Source: Nemertoderma westbladi | Taxonomy: Eukaryota > Xenacoelomorpha > Nemertodermatida > Nemertodermatidae | Assembly: GCA_032718475.1 (NCBI GenBank) | Contig: JAUCBJ010000828.1 | Span: 1-44,314 of the forward strand | Reading direction: 5' to 3' | Length of the DNA stretch: 44,314 bases | In this document: piece after piece, positions 9,489 through 19,075 of the stretch | How positions within the stretch are numbered: the first letter of the stretch is position 1 | Layout of the letters: the number at the start of each line of letters is the position of its first letter | Translations under genes and position numbers: made by a program | The notes under the pieces: generated by a model | What the model was told of the DNA's origin: nothing | Database searches by the model: none | The model's input: only the letters and a program-made list of their open reading frames with translations

Positions 9489-11915
9489 GTTTCGGTGAAC
9501 TCGAATGGCCTCCTCCGAGTTCATGGGCCATTTAAGGCTGATCGGTCGAGGTGCCCTGGTGGGGGACAGAAACCGTTCCTCAGTACATCGACCAGCTACC
9601 CCACGCCCGCCCCCTCCGGTCAGCGGCCTGTCTCATCGGCTACTACCATCACCGATCCGATGGAGGTGCTCGAACAGTTGCTCGGTTGTCGCTCCAAGCA
9701 GCTCAGACATGTCCCGAAGGGCGCAAGAAACAACCTCGCCGAGCTTCTTTCGGACACCCTTTCCTCCATCGCCACCAACCCATCTGATGTTGGAGGTTGG
9801 ACCCAGTTGCTCCAGGTCGGACACAAATGCATCCCCGCCCCGCCCCGGGGTGGGAAGCGCCACCAGCGGTCACTCGCCTCGCAGGTCAACCGGAGGATCC
9901 AGACCTTTCGCAACGATCCTCTGGACCCGTCGCTCATCCAGCCACGCCCACCTGCTCGCGGTGCTAAACAGACACAGGACGACATACCCCGACTCGCCAC
10001 CGCCGTCGCGGAGAAGATCGAGGACGGCGACATCAAAGGGGCCATTCGGATCGCCTCCTCCAAGGACTCCTTAGCCCCAAACACGAAGGAGACCCTCGAC
10101 TCGCTCCGGCTCAAACACCCCAGCCGTCCGGCGGATAAGCGCAATCCGGCCCCGTCCATCCCGGCCACCGCCAACCCCTGCACCCCGGGAGTGGTTCGCG
10201 AGCTGTTCCTCTCGTTTCCCTGCGGTAGCGCGGGAGGGCCGGACGGTATCCGGCCGCAGATATTCAAGGAACTCATCGGACCAACCAACGGCGACGCAGC
10301 GACGCGGTTAGTCGCCAGTCTATGCCGCTTTACAGACGTCGTTGTCGCCGGTGAAGTTCCTCTCTGTGTGCGGCCGATATTCTTTGGTGCCAACCTCTTC
10401 GCGTTCTCGAAGAGTTCGGGAGGAATCCGCCCCATCGCCGTCGGGTTGACCCTGCGCCGACTGACCTCAAAGTTCGCTGGGACGTTGGTTAAGGGCGAGC
10501 GGATGACCTCGTACGGCTCAGTCCAGCTCGGTATTGGGACCAAGGGTGGTGCGGAGGCAGCCGCCCACGCAACGAGAAGGATGGTGGACTCGCCAAATGA
10601 TCCCGGTACTGTCCTCCTAAAGGTTGACTTTGCCAATGCGTTCAACTCGATCCGCCGCGACACAATGCTAGACACTGTCCTCCAGAGCTACCCAGCCATT
10701 TACAACTACACTCTGGCAGCGTACGGGGAGTCCAGCTACCTCATCAACGGCGGGTCAGACAACATCCTCCTCTCCGATGAAGGCGTCCAGCAGGGCGACA
10801 CGGACGGGCCCAAACTCTTCGGGGACACCATCAACCCGGCAGTACAGTCCCTGGAGTCCAGACTCAACATCTGGTACCTCGATGATGGTAACCTTGGCGA
10901 CGACTTCCGGGTAGTCCTCAACGACCTCCGGACCATCATCGTAGAGGGAGCGAAGTGCGGCCTCGAGGTGAAACCCGCCAAGTGCGAGCTGTTCTTCCTC
11001 GGGCCCGAGTCGGAGGAATCACGTTCGGTCATCCTGAGTGCTTTCGAGGAGGTTTGTGGCGGGATTAGATCCCCCCCTTTAGGGGAACTGACGATGTTGG
11101 GTGCCCCGATAGGAGATGCAGCCATTCAGTCCTGTCTGCGCAGTAAAGTCGACGATCTGGCCACGCTGACATCGCGGCTCCCACACATGGACGCCCACCA
11201 CGCCTTCTACCTTCTCAAACATTCCTTCTCCATCCCTCGGTTGACTTATTTCCTCCGCACCGCGCCGTGCTTCGCAAAACCCGACCTCCTCGCTGAGTTC
11301 GACCGGACTGTGAGAGACGCCCTCCAACAGGTAGCGAACACGAGAATCGACGACCAAGCCTGGTTGCAGGCGTGTCTCCCCGCCCGCGTGGGCGGCCTCG
11401 GCCTGACCAGCGCTACGCAGCTCGCACCCTCCGCCTTCCTGGCTTCCGCGGCTGCTAGCGCCGATCTGGCGGGGCGCCTCTTCTCGCCGCGGGAGACCGT
11501 CGCTGACCAGGCGATTACCCGAGCCCTGGAGCAGTGGAGAACCCACGTCCCTGCGAGTGATCCATCGCCTTCCTCCAGTATGCAGAGTTTGTGGATGCAG
11601 CCGATCTACGAGGATTCCGTTATTAAACTCCGTTCTTCGTCCTCGCCAGCCGACATCGCCCGCCTGAACTCGTTAAACTCCAGCGTAGCGGGCTGCTGGT
11701 TAGACGCAGTCCCGGCCTCCTCCCTCGGGCTGAAACTTACCAACTCACAATTCCGGATCTCCATCGCTACCAGGCTGGGATGCAAGGTTACGGAACCCCA
11801 CAGCTGCGCCCGTTGCGGTAACCCAGTTGAAGCGGACGGTCTGCACGGTCTATCGTGTAAGAGAAGCGCTGGCCGACATCCCAGACACACTATGATCAAA
11901 GACATAGTGAAGTGA
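9489..11915 (+). CDS. Reverse transcriptase region of the Ulp1-RT LINE
   Basis: This is the same frame as the protease and is open for about 809 codons. It begins with the rest of a finger (LLRVHGPFK...CPGGG, pairing with CPECRK before the TGA). Numbering from 9495, RT motifs are GGPDGIRPQIFKE at 247-259, GIRPIAVGLTLRRLTSK at 310-326, motif A LKVDFANAFNSIRRD (Asp378), motif B GVQQGDTDGPKLFG, and the catalytic box WYLDDGNL (461-464). All catalytic residues are present. The C-terminus has a thumb-like segment (ARVGGLGLTSATQLA) and then CARCGNPVEADGLHGLSC, a C-x2-C-x9-H-x3-C finger next to the endonuclease. It ends at a TGA (11913-11915) that probably replaces an Arg codon. Confidence 0.9.
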   Translation, partial: VSVNSNGLLRVHGPFKADRSRCPGGGQKPFLSTSTSYPTPAPSGQRPVSSATTITDPMEVLEQLLGCRSKQLRHVPKGARNNLAELLSDTLSSIATNPSDVGGWTQLLQVGHKCIPAPPRGGKRHQRSLASQVNRRIQTFRNDPLDPSLIQPRPPARGAKQTQDDIPRLATAVAEKIEDGDIKGAIRIASSKDSLAPNTKETLDSLRLKHPSRPADKRNPAPSIPATANPCTPGVVRELFLSFPCGSAGGPDGIRPQIFKELIGPTNGDAATRLVASLCRFTDVVVAGEVPLCVRPIFFGANLFAFSKSSGGIRPIAVGLTLRRLTSKFAGTLVKGERMTSYGSVQLGIGTKGGAEAAAHATRRMVDSPNDPGTVLLKVDFANAFNSIRRDTMLDTVLQSYPAIYNYTLAAYGESSYLINGGSDNILLSDEGVQQGDTDGPKLFGDTINPAVQSLESRLNIWYLDDGNLGDDFRVVLNDLRTIIVEGAKCGLEVKPAKCELFFLGPESEESRSVILSAFEEVCGGIRSPPLGELTMLGAPIGDAAIQSCLRSKVDDLATLTSRLPHMDAHHAFYLLKHSFSIPRLTYFLRTAPCFAKPDLLAEFDRTVRDALQQVANTRIDDQAWLQACLPARVGGLGLTSATQLAPSAFLASAAASADLAGRLFSPRETVADQAITRALEQWRTHVPASDPSPSSSMQSLWMQPIYEDSVIKLRSSSSPADIARLNSLNSSVAGCWLDAVPASSLGLKLTNSQFRISIATRLGCKVTEPHSCARCGNPVEADGLHGLSCKRSAGRHPRHTMIKDIVK

Positions 11916-12389
11916 TCATTGGCCAGCTGCGGAGTGCCATCTCTCCTGGAACCACCGGGTCTCTGCAGGGACGGCAGCAACAAACGGGTAGACGGCGTGA
12001 CGTCCATCCCGTGGCATAGTGGTCACCTGCTCGCCTGGGACGCTACCGTCTGGGACCCGCTCGCGCCCAGCCACCTCGCCTCCAGTCAGGCCGGAGGGGG
12101 TCGCGTGGCGGCGGAAGCAGAGGCTGTGAAATCGAGGAAGTATGAGGGGCTGGTTAGGAGGGGCTACATATTCCACCCGGTGGCGTTCGAAGCGTTCGGA
12201 CAGCCCGGCCCCGAAACCGCCAGTTTCCTCAAGGAGGTCGGCCGGAAGCTCCACGCCGTAACCATGGAGCCCAGGTCTCACCGCTTCCTCCTCCAGCGTA
12301 TCCTTATCGCCATCCTTATCGGGAACGCCGCTTCCATAATGGGCACGATGGACTCGACTACCGAGGGCCTCTACGACATTATTGAGTAG
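11916..12389 (+). CDS. Restriction-like endonuclease region of the Ulp1-RT LINE
   Basis: The frame continues for 157 codons after the TGA. SLASCGVPSLLEPPGL is followed by NKRVDGVTSIPWHSGHLLAW and DATVWDP, then AEAEAVKSRKYEGL. This is the PD-(D/E)xK-like pattern of restriction-like endonucleases in R2/NeSL-type LINEs: usually K/R-PDG, about 15 residues, W-D, and later a Lys. Here the Pro of PDG is Val, while both acidic residues remain. The C-terminus (LLQRILIAILIGNAASIMGT) is the typical family end. This domain would nick the target to prime reverse transcription. It has no start codon of its own, so it is translated only as part of the long polyprotein if the TGA is read through or absent in the source copy. 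Confidence 0.82.
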   Translation, partial: SLASCGVPSLLEPPGLCRDGSNKRVDGVTSIPWHSGHLLAWDATVWDPLAPSHLASSQAGGGRVAAEAEAVKSRKYEGLVRRGYIFHPVAFEAFGQPGPETASFLKEVGRKLHAVTMEPRSHRFLLQRILIAILIGNAASIMGTMDSTTEGLYDIIE

Positions 12390-12962
12390 TATTGTGTTGT
12401 TTGTATTTAATTATTTATTTAATTTTGTATTTAATTTTTATTTAATTTTTCTTTTTTAATTAAGTATCTTTTTCTTTTTCTTTTTTTAGACGACCCCCGC
12501 TACTTTAAGTTATTTTTATCTCATTTTAAACTCGTCCGTTTTAAACTCTACTTTTAACTTCCGGTTATAGGTATAATTATTTATTTACATGAACTGGTAT
12601 TAAGTTATATAACTGTGTTTCAAATATTTTGTTTAAAATTAATTGTATGTACATGTAATTGAATTAATGTATTTTAATGTTACATCTATTATATTGAAAT
12701 ATAAATGGTTTTTTACTTTATTTTATTATTATTATTTAATTACGAAATGTATCTATATTAAACTGATTTAACTAAATTTATGAATGTTTTATGACTAAAA
12801 ATAGCTTGTAATTGTTATTATATTATGAAGATTATTTATAATCACTTGTAAATCATTCAATTATTATTTTTAATCAAATTATGAATTATATAATTATATA
12901 GTAAATTATTAATTAATATTATAATATAATAATAGTTATTCAATTTCGATTTTATTTCGATT
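12390..12962 (+). other. AT-rich 3' region of the LINE
   Basis: This is extremely AT-rich and has no coding potential. It directly follows the TAG at 12387-12389 and ends about 10 bp before the BEL protease frame resumes. It most likely comprises the LINE 3' UTR. No poly-A tail is obvious, which fits restriction-endonuclease LINEs that often lack one. The exact boundary with BEL sequence cannot be fixed by eye. Confidence 0.5.
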
Positions 12963-12972
12963 ATTCAATTCA

Positions 12973-13263
12973 TTATGCCACCATTTTAACTGACCTTACA
13001 CTGTTCTCACCTAGTTCATCTTGGGGAGTGGACAACGATCCAACATAAAAATCTGTGGATACCGTAGATTTCCAAACCTGCATAATCCCGGAAAGGTTCA
13101 GTTTGGTTCGGAACCTTGGTTGACCAGCAAAGATATCTTCGGCCAGGTCCTTGTCAATGAAGATGCCTGTACTACCGGAGTCAAGGAGGGCATTCACTAT
13201 TAAGCTCTTCGCTTGCGTCCTTCTGGGCTCCTCCCTGAGGCGCACCCATGAGGCGGATGCTGT
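12973..13263 (-). pseudogene. BEL/Pao aspartic protease domain fragment
   Basis: The minus-strand frame ASASWVRLREEPRRTQAKSL continues into IVNALLDSGSTGIFIDKDLA. The retropepsin active-site triplet DSG sits in a hydrophobic strand (NALLDSGST), as in the Pao peptidase family (DUF1758). The frame is cut after about 90 codons, where the Ulp1-RT LINE begins, so the second half of the protease is missing or lies beyond recognition. It is in the same phase as most of gag, consistent with an original gag-PR-pol fusion. Confidence 0.75.
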
Positions 13264-14506
13264 CCCACCACCCTTGGGGCCAGTCCGACTGATGTTTTTA
13301 TCAGACCGGGACAGAGGGTAGCCTGATGCTTCCCGGGTTCAATTTTCAATCCCCAGATCACACCGGCACAGCTCGTCGCACGTGTAGCCAGATGGTCGGC
13401 TACTGTCAACTTACCGTGGCCTGACTGTACATTGAGCCAACTCAGAGAGTCAACCGGCGGGTGGACCAGTCGATAGCAATAGAGCATCAAGGTCGCCCTT
13501 GAGCCAAACCGACGGTCTTGTCCCAAGTGGGCTTGCGCTACCCAACATGGAATATTGACACGTTTTCACCCACCTCGCCGGCAGTATTGAGGGGAAGTCG
13601 GTTCTGCAACAATACTGACTAGCTCGAAAGCTAGGAACAAGTAACCACTTACTAGTCACTGTACACGTGTACTCAACAGATGCTCACAATATCAAGTACA
13701 CAACGGTAAACACAAAATCGAACACATACTGTACCATGCACACACAGAGGACATAAATGGAAAGGACAAAATCGGGGTCAAAATTGGAGGGGACAAAATT
13801 GTATCGACTGATAAAAGAGTCGATAGTACCTTATTTTGCTGTCAGGGCAAAATAACTTTGTGTGTACAAAGTATGCTAGGGCGCAGTAAAGATATGGTCC
13901 TACTAATAACCAGTGGCGACTGAACCAACTGGCAAGGTTTCCCACACTCACTCGCAGTGGCCATACACACACTCACGTATACCACGTACCCACAGCAACA
14001 GAAAGCTCAAGCAAACTGCCACTGATCGTCCACACACAAAACCACAGATTCCAGAGTATCATTTACTCGGACCACACTACAACACCACCCCCTCTCTGCA
14101 GCAGATATTCCAGGTGCTACCTCCATTCCAATAGTAGTACCAACAGAATCATCAGAATCCTGCCCATTCCAATGCAACACCTCCATTCCAATAGTGCTAC
14201 CCTGGGAAAAGGCACGTTTCGGCAGCCGATCGGGGACACTGAAGAGTCTGGTCAACTCATACATACCAAACATAGGCACCACATAAACCACAGATCACAC
14301 CAAGCCACCACCCCTACTGTGTACAGGACTAGCAGTACGGCAACAGGCCGACTAGACGGTACCATGGCACCATGTTGATTCATGGTTTGCTAGACACGAG
14401 GGCCTTCAGTAACTCCCTTGCACTATACATGGAGATTTAATGTGCCCCAGACTCTCACGAGTACGCCGCCGCCTGTTCAAGGCACCCCTATAGAGACCTC
14501 ACCTCT
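13264..14506 (-). other. Broken gag-protease spacer of the BEL element
   Basis: No convincing protein similarity is seen between the gag end and the protease. Minus-strand frames of 60-110 codons exist but read like degenerate or non-coding sequence. The stretch contains two adjacent hairpins (13802-13855), a thrice-repeated GGACAAAAT word (about 13766-13800) and a short repeat CCTCCATTCCAATAGT (14122-14137 and again near 14179). It may include a further small insertion. Confidence 0.45.
13802..13855. repeat. Two adjacent perfect inverted repeats
   Basis: TATCGACT (13802-13809) and AGTCGATA (13818-13825) form an 8-bp stem with an 8-nt loop. Five bases later, TTATTTTGC (13831-13839) and GCAAAATAA (13847-13855) form a 9-bp stem with a 7-nt loop. 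Both are perfect. They lie in the non-coding gag-protease spacer, and their function, if any, is unknown. Confidence 0.7.
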
Positions 14507-15408
14507 TTAGGTACCTTGTCCATGTACTCTTAGTTGCACCACTGGAAACTCTCGGATGCCGACAGATGGTGTTGAAACTTTCCATGAAAGCTGTCGATCC
14601 GGAATAGATAGTTGGTGTTCTTCTCCCTCCGTTTCTGTCTCATATGTAAGGGCTCGATATACGGTTGTGTTGATCATATAACAAGATTCATTTTCGTCAG
14701 AAAATTCATCTGTATAGAATCCTCCCATCTCCGAACTATGGTCAGTGTCGTTCACATCACTGAATTGTACATGTAGTTCGGGCTCACTTACCGGTACCTT
14801 ATCAAACTCGGTGTGTAGTAAGATATGATGTTTCACTCCACACTTAGCACACCTCACGCCTGAGTAAAGGTTTTCCTTTGATGTCCTCGCCTGAGGCAAT
14901 TGTAACACAACCTTTTGTCCCATATGACATCACATCTGTCCCTTAGTTCTTTCTTCAAGAATTCCTCACACCCACTCAAGCGATGTGGCCCGTCACACAA
15001 TACACACTTAGGTTTGATGTTACTCACCTTAACTTGCATTGTATTTTGTACGCTAGCTCTTTCTTCAGGCTTCCTACCATGAATTATCTTGGGAGACGTA
15101 GGGGGAGTTGTTATCTGTTCTCTCTTGCCACTGGTTCGAGCCTTAGGTTTACTTACGTCTTTCTTGACTTTATTCGTGTAATAAGATCTTTCGGTGTCTT
15201 TGCCACTATCTTCGTCATAAGACGTCATCTGACTCCCACAATCCGCATAACACATTGGTGTTACCTTTCTCCTAGTAACGGGTTTTTCACTTACTTTAGT
15301 TTCCGGAGTCTTCTCTCTAAACTGTTTTATGAGCTGTAGTCTTACCTCTCCGTTTAAGAATGACATAAGGTCAGCCATGGTTGGATCTCTATGTTGTTGG
15401 TCCATCAA
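14507..15408 (-). pseudogene. BEL/Pao gag C-terminal region with zinc knuckles
   Basis: Two overlapping minus-strand frames (15408-14854 and 14923-14507) carry three linked cysteine-histidine clusters: CVLCDGPHRLSGCEEF, LCYNCLRRGHQRKTF and CAKCGVKHHILLHTE. This triple pattern (C-x2-C-x3-H..C, C-x2-C-x3-GH, C-x2-C-x3-HH-x-LLH) is the nucleocapsid signature of BEL/Pao gag, which binds the genomic RNA. The last Cys of the second knuckle is lost at the frameshift near 14900. An acidic tail follows the knuckles. Confidence 0.85.
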
Positions 15409-15441
15409 ATAGAGAACCTTTTTGTCCCAGCGAGTACCTAC

Positions 15442-16074
15442 TCAGCCCTTTGGCAAAGTTGATGCTACGGCTCCTACAACCATAGAACTCTGGTATTCAT
15501 GAGACTTACCCAACCAGTCTAACTGTCTACAGATCTCCTGAATCTCATCGGAAAACTCTATAATCCCGCTGCTAAGAAACTTTCTGGGCGCTACTAATTT
15601 CGCATACAGATATCTAGCTATTTTAGTCCTATTACCATACCTGATGTTAAGTGTATCCCAAACTTGTCTCAATCCGTCCGGATGTCCAATAAACTTTAAC
15701 GCCATTAACTTGGGAGGTCCTTCCAAGCACTCAATGAGGAATCGTAATTTCTCTCCGCTGGATAGTATGGAGTTTTGTATGTTATCCTTGTGATATTCAT
15801 TAAAAGGTAACCATTTCATCTCATCTCCATTAAACTTGACGACCTCTCCCACCTTTACCTCCCACCTTTGACGGGCTTCTGTTCTAGCCATCTGACGTGT
15901 GAAGCTTTCTTGAGCCATCGTACTATTTAATATCGAATTATCGGTATATAAATTTCTCGGATTATTATCAGATCGGTATGGGATATCATTATCGACAGGC
16001 TTATTAATACTCTTAATAGGGTTTACTATAAGAGTTTCTATTTCACTAGCAGTATAGATGCGTGTATGCTCCAC
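15442..16074 (-). pseudogene. BEL/Pao gag capsid-like region (DUF1759-like)
   Basis: This 210-codon minus-strand frame contains WEVKVGEVVKFNGDEMKWLP, FNEYHKDNIQNSILSSGEKL, RFLIECLEGPPKLMALKF and the VWDTLNIRYGNRTKIARYL stretch. This is the capsid part of BEL/Pao gag (pkFdGd...W..F...f......l....Kf..L...L.g.a...i......y..a...L...yG). It is in the same phase as the pieces at 17805-16078 upstream and 15408 downstream, separated only by in-frame stops, so gag was once a single long frame. Confidence 0.8.
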
Positions 16075-16077
16075 ACC

Positions 16078-18370
16078 TTACGCATTAAATACTTGAGACC
16101 TAACGGGCTGACACATTGTTACAGAGGGTGGTGGTATACCCATTTGTATATTTACTAATTTATCACGTTCGAGAGCGATCTGTTGCTGTACTTCTTGCAG
16201 CTCTAACTTACTCTCTCTTACTGTTCCCTTTAACAGTTGAACAGTCCCTTCCAATTCTCGGACTTGTTTAGAGGAATTGATTTTGTTCTCCTCCAATTGC
16301 CCGAGCAATTCCTCCATCCCCCATCATCCTTCCTCCATCCACTCAACTGCAGGTGCGGGAGCTGCCAACTTCGTGGCTGGGTGGCACATCAGGACGACCG
16401 GGGACAGTCCGGTTATTATATCTTGCTCGGCGTCAATAACAGTCCGAGATTCGGGCGGTTGTCTACTGGACAAGGGTAGTTTGGTACTATGCAAAGGGAA
16501 TTTAGAGTTGTGTTCTGTGCGTAAATGTGTCTCTATTAAAGGAGTAGCTTCGCTAACAGGCCTAATTATTTCTGGCTCATCTACTATAGTAGGGAGTCTT
16601 TCTACTCTTATAATTTGGGCTGTTGACTCTCTATTACTTAAGTCCACATTAGATAGTTCCCTTCTCACCGTAGGGGGTAAGTTAGGCAACTTATGTCTTT
16701 GGGGCGCTCATCTACGTCTGTTTGAACTAGCTTGGTTACCCTTACACTCGGAATCAGTAGTAGTACCTTCATCTGAGGAGGTAAATCCATGTCTTCTGGG
16801 ATTAGATCGACTCAGTAGTTGCATCTGAGTAGCTGCCCTTTGTTTATTTAAGTAATCTTGTTTCGCCTGAATGCTCTCCAACTCTAGTTGTACTTTTGCT
16901 TCAGCTGCCCTCCGTTCAGCTTCTACTGTGGCAGCTTTACGTTCTACTTCTGCAGCCGCCACCTTTCGGTCAACTTCTGCCGCTGCCGCTGCCGCTGCCG
17001 CTGCCGCTGCCGCTGCCGCTGCCGCTGCCACTGCCGCTGCCGCTGCCGCTGCCGCTGCCGCTGCCGCTGCCGCTGCCGCTGCCGCTGCCGCTGCCGCTGC
17101 CGCTGCCGCTGCCGCTGCCGCTGCTGCCTTTCGATTAACTTCCGCCTCTGCAGCTTTTAATTCAGCTTCAGCGGTTTCAGCTCGTTTCCAGTCTTCTATC
17201 TGTCCTTTCTTTGTTTGTTCTCTTTTGTCCATCTCGACGAGAATGTTTTCATCAAATTTAGCCTGCTCCGCAGCTAATATCTCCGCATCTAGGGAGTCCA
17301 AAATGAATTTGGATTCTTCACTATTGGGGTGAAGTCCAGCTAGACGTCTCCTTAGCTCTTTGTCACCTATAAATCGTTGATAATCCGACAGATAGATGTC
17401 AATAGCATTCTTCTTCTGAGGTTTTTCGGATACCGCCTCGCCTTCCACATGGGAGAAAGTTGCATCGGTTGATTCTCCACAGGCTATGCGTTCAGTTAGC
17501 TGAGCCTTTCATTGTGTTGTTCCTTGGACTTTAGCATCCACTCATTGGAACCAAGTCTTTACTGCCACCTGCAGTGATGTATCTTGACTTCTCTTTGAGG
17601 CCTCTTCAAGGGCTGAAAGGATTAATCTGATCCTCAATATACGTTCTCGCACTTGGTAAAGCAGTTCTCCCTGCTCTTGAGGTCCCTGTTGTTGTTGGAA
17701 TAACTGTGCTTCTACTCGTCCCAAGGAGTTGAAGAATCCCTGGATATATCCTGCTGCTGACCTCTTCCATACAGCGGGATCTCGGGTGTCCCTAACTATG
17801 CCCATTTGATATAAGTCTTCCCAGGCAGCTTCCGATAAGTTAAGCGGGAGTCCGGGTCAGGGGAAGTTCCATTGAGTCTCTACAATAGACCTTAGTTCTT
17901 CCAACTGGTATCCGGCGTAACTGTCCCTGGTCGATCTCTTATTTCTCATCCAGTCCACTTGATGTTCTTCTACGGCTATAAGTACTCTAGTGAGCACTGC
18001 CCCAGGAAGAATTAAAAGTGGGTCAGGGTAAACCACTTCTTCCATCTAACTCTTCGGTGTCGGAACTAGAGTTACTATGTAGTTGAGAAATAACTTCTCG
18101 GTTCGGGTACTGTTGCTGTTTTACAGCCATCGCTTGGTCTCGCTTAACTTGAGCCCTAGTGCCTATAGTAGACCTACGGCGCTTCACTAACTTCGCAAAT
18201 TGCGAAATTGCTTCTACTAAAGTAGGGTATGACACAACTACTACAGGGATGGCCTTTCTTACAGTAGGAGGGGTCTTCGACCTCAGTCGGGGCTACTCTA
18301 TACTTTGATCTGGGTCACAGATCGTCTTTCCCAAGAGACTATCTGACAGTGTTTGTTTTGTGTCAGACAT
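16078..18370 (-). pseudogene. Long N-terminal region of BEL gag with poly-alanine coiled-coil
   Basis: A likely start ATG lies at 18370 (MSDTKQTLSDS). The frame reaches about 18023, shifts by one base near 18030-18045, then runs in one phase to 16078 with stops at about 17857, 17542, 16708 and 16324. The region is charged and heptad-like (KRAETAEAELKAAEAEVNRK, RKAATVEAERRAAEAKVQLE), with a run of about 45 Ala encoded by 16979-17124. A second coiled-coil stretch (MEELLGQLEENKINSSKQVR) ends at 16078. Together with the downstream parts, gag would exceed 1,250 codons, much longer than usual for BEL/Pao elements. The function of the extension is unknown; coiled coils suggest multimerisation (inference). 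Confidence 0.7.
16979..17124. repeat. (GCCGCT)n hexanucleotide microsatellite coding poly-Ala
   Basis: About 24 copies of the hexamer GCCGCT occur, with one variant (GCCACT near 17029). On the minus strand it reads GCG GCA in the gag frame and gives a run of Ala with a single Val at the variant. The tract is open in several frames on both strands because the hexamer lacks stops. Other frames would give Arg-Cys or Leu-Pro repeats, which are not believed to be proteins. Confidence 0.95.
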
Positions 18371-19070
18371 AATTTATTTACAGTTGAAAGCCTATCACGA
18401 TAATCACAGTTAAAGTAAATCTAGGGGAAATCAGTATCAACTGTCAGTCTCGTAGTTACCGATATTGCTATTGAATGCAACGTGGTATATATCTAGTGTT
18501 AGAATACCGGTATACACCTATAGTATATATAACAGTATTACTACAGTCTAGGATCAGCCACAGAATACCAGTATATAAATTTAGCCTAATTTATATAAAT
18601 ATATAATAAGCTTACTGTAAACATCGGTAATGTCAATAATTTAATAATAACTGATTATCCAAATTTTTAGGAATTATTTCCCTTTACTTTATAACTGATA
18701 TTAAGCAATAGGTTCAACTGATATTAAGACCTAATTGATGTATAACAGGCCTATTAATTTATAAATCTGATTGAGTTAATTTATAAATGTATATATATAC
18801 ATATATACCCATGATAGGTTTGTCAATATTTAAAATAAATGTTATTATTTCTGAGTAAGAAGTCACTACACAGAGGCTGGATGCTCTCAGTGGAGTGCTA
18901 CTTGTTAGACACTAAATACTGATAATTCTACTTAACTAAGTTACTTATCACTACAAATTACTTACGTATCAGGTTGAGATTACACAATCTCTAAATAAAC
19001 AATGAACAAGTTACACGTACAATTTTTTAGGGCAATTTAACAAGAATTTTACGAACCAGACTAACAAGGA
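18371..19070 (-). other. BEL leader, part proximal to gag
   Basis: AT-rich non-coding DNA lies between the gag start and the solo LTR. I see no open frame of note and no clear tRNA primer-binding site. It is interpreted as 5' leader of the BEL element, separated from the rest of the leader (20201-21259) by the solo LTR insertion. Confidence 0.5.
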
Positions 19071-19075
19071 GTTAG

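Larger units (their letters stand above)
8405..12962 (+). mobile_element. NeSL/Utopia-like LINE: Ulp1 protease, zinc finger, RT and restriction-like endonuclease
   Basis: A plus-strand non-LTR element is inserted between the protease and RT of the minus-strand BEL element. It has a 5' leader (8405-8687), one reading frame of 1,234 codons (8688-12389) interrupted by two TGA codons, and an AT-rich 3' region to about 12962. The frame encodes a C48 (Ulp1) cysteine protease, a CCHC-type finger, a reverse transcriptase and a second finger with a PD-(D/E)xK-like endonuclease. A Ulp1-like protease with a restriction-like endonuclease is known from the NeSL lineage (NeSL-1 of nematodes) and its relatives. 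Coding DNA is strongly GC-rich compared with both flanks. The exact ends are estimated from where BEL coding similarity stops and resumes. Recent insertion is suggested by only two stops and no frameshift. Confidence 0.85.

Noticed and set aside
9620-10675. 351-codon minus-strand open frame
   Set aside because: Antisense shadow of the RT frame of the plus-strand LINE. High GC content keeps several frames open, and no domain is recognised in it.
8688-12389. UGA as selenocysteine in the LINE polyprotein
   Set aside because: No SECIS-like element was sought successfully in the AT-rich 3' region, and both positions are better explained by Arg codons hit by CpG change. Not excluded by data.
16871-17332. 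Plus-strand open frames through the (GCCGCT)n tract with Ala, Arg-Cys or Leu-Pro repeats
   Set aside because: They are antisense shadows of the BEL gag. The hexamer has no stops in any frame, and flanking codons match gag on the minus strand.
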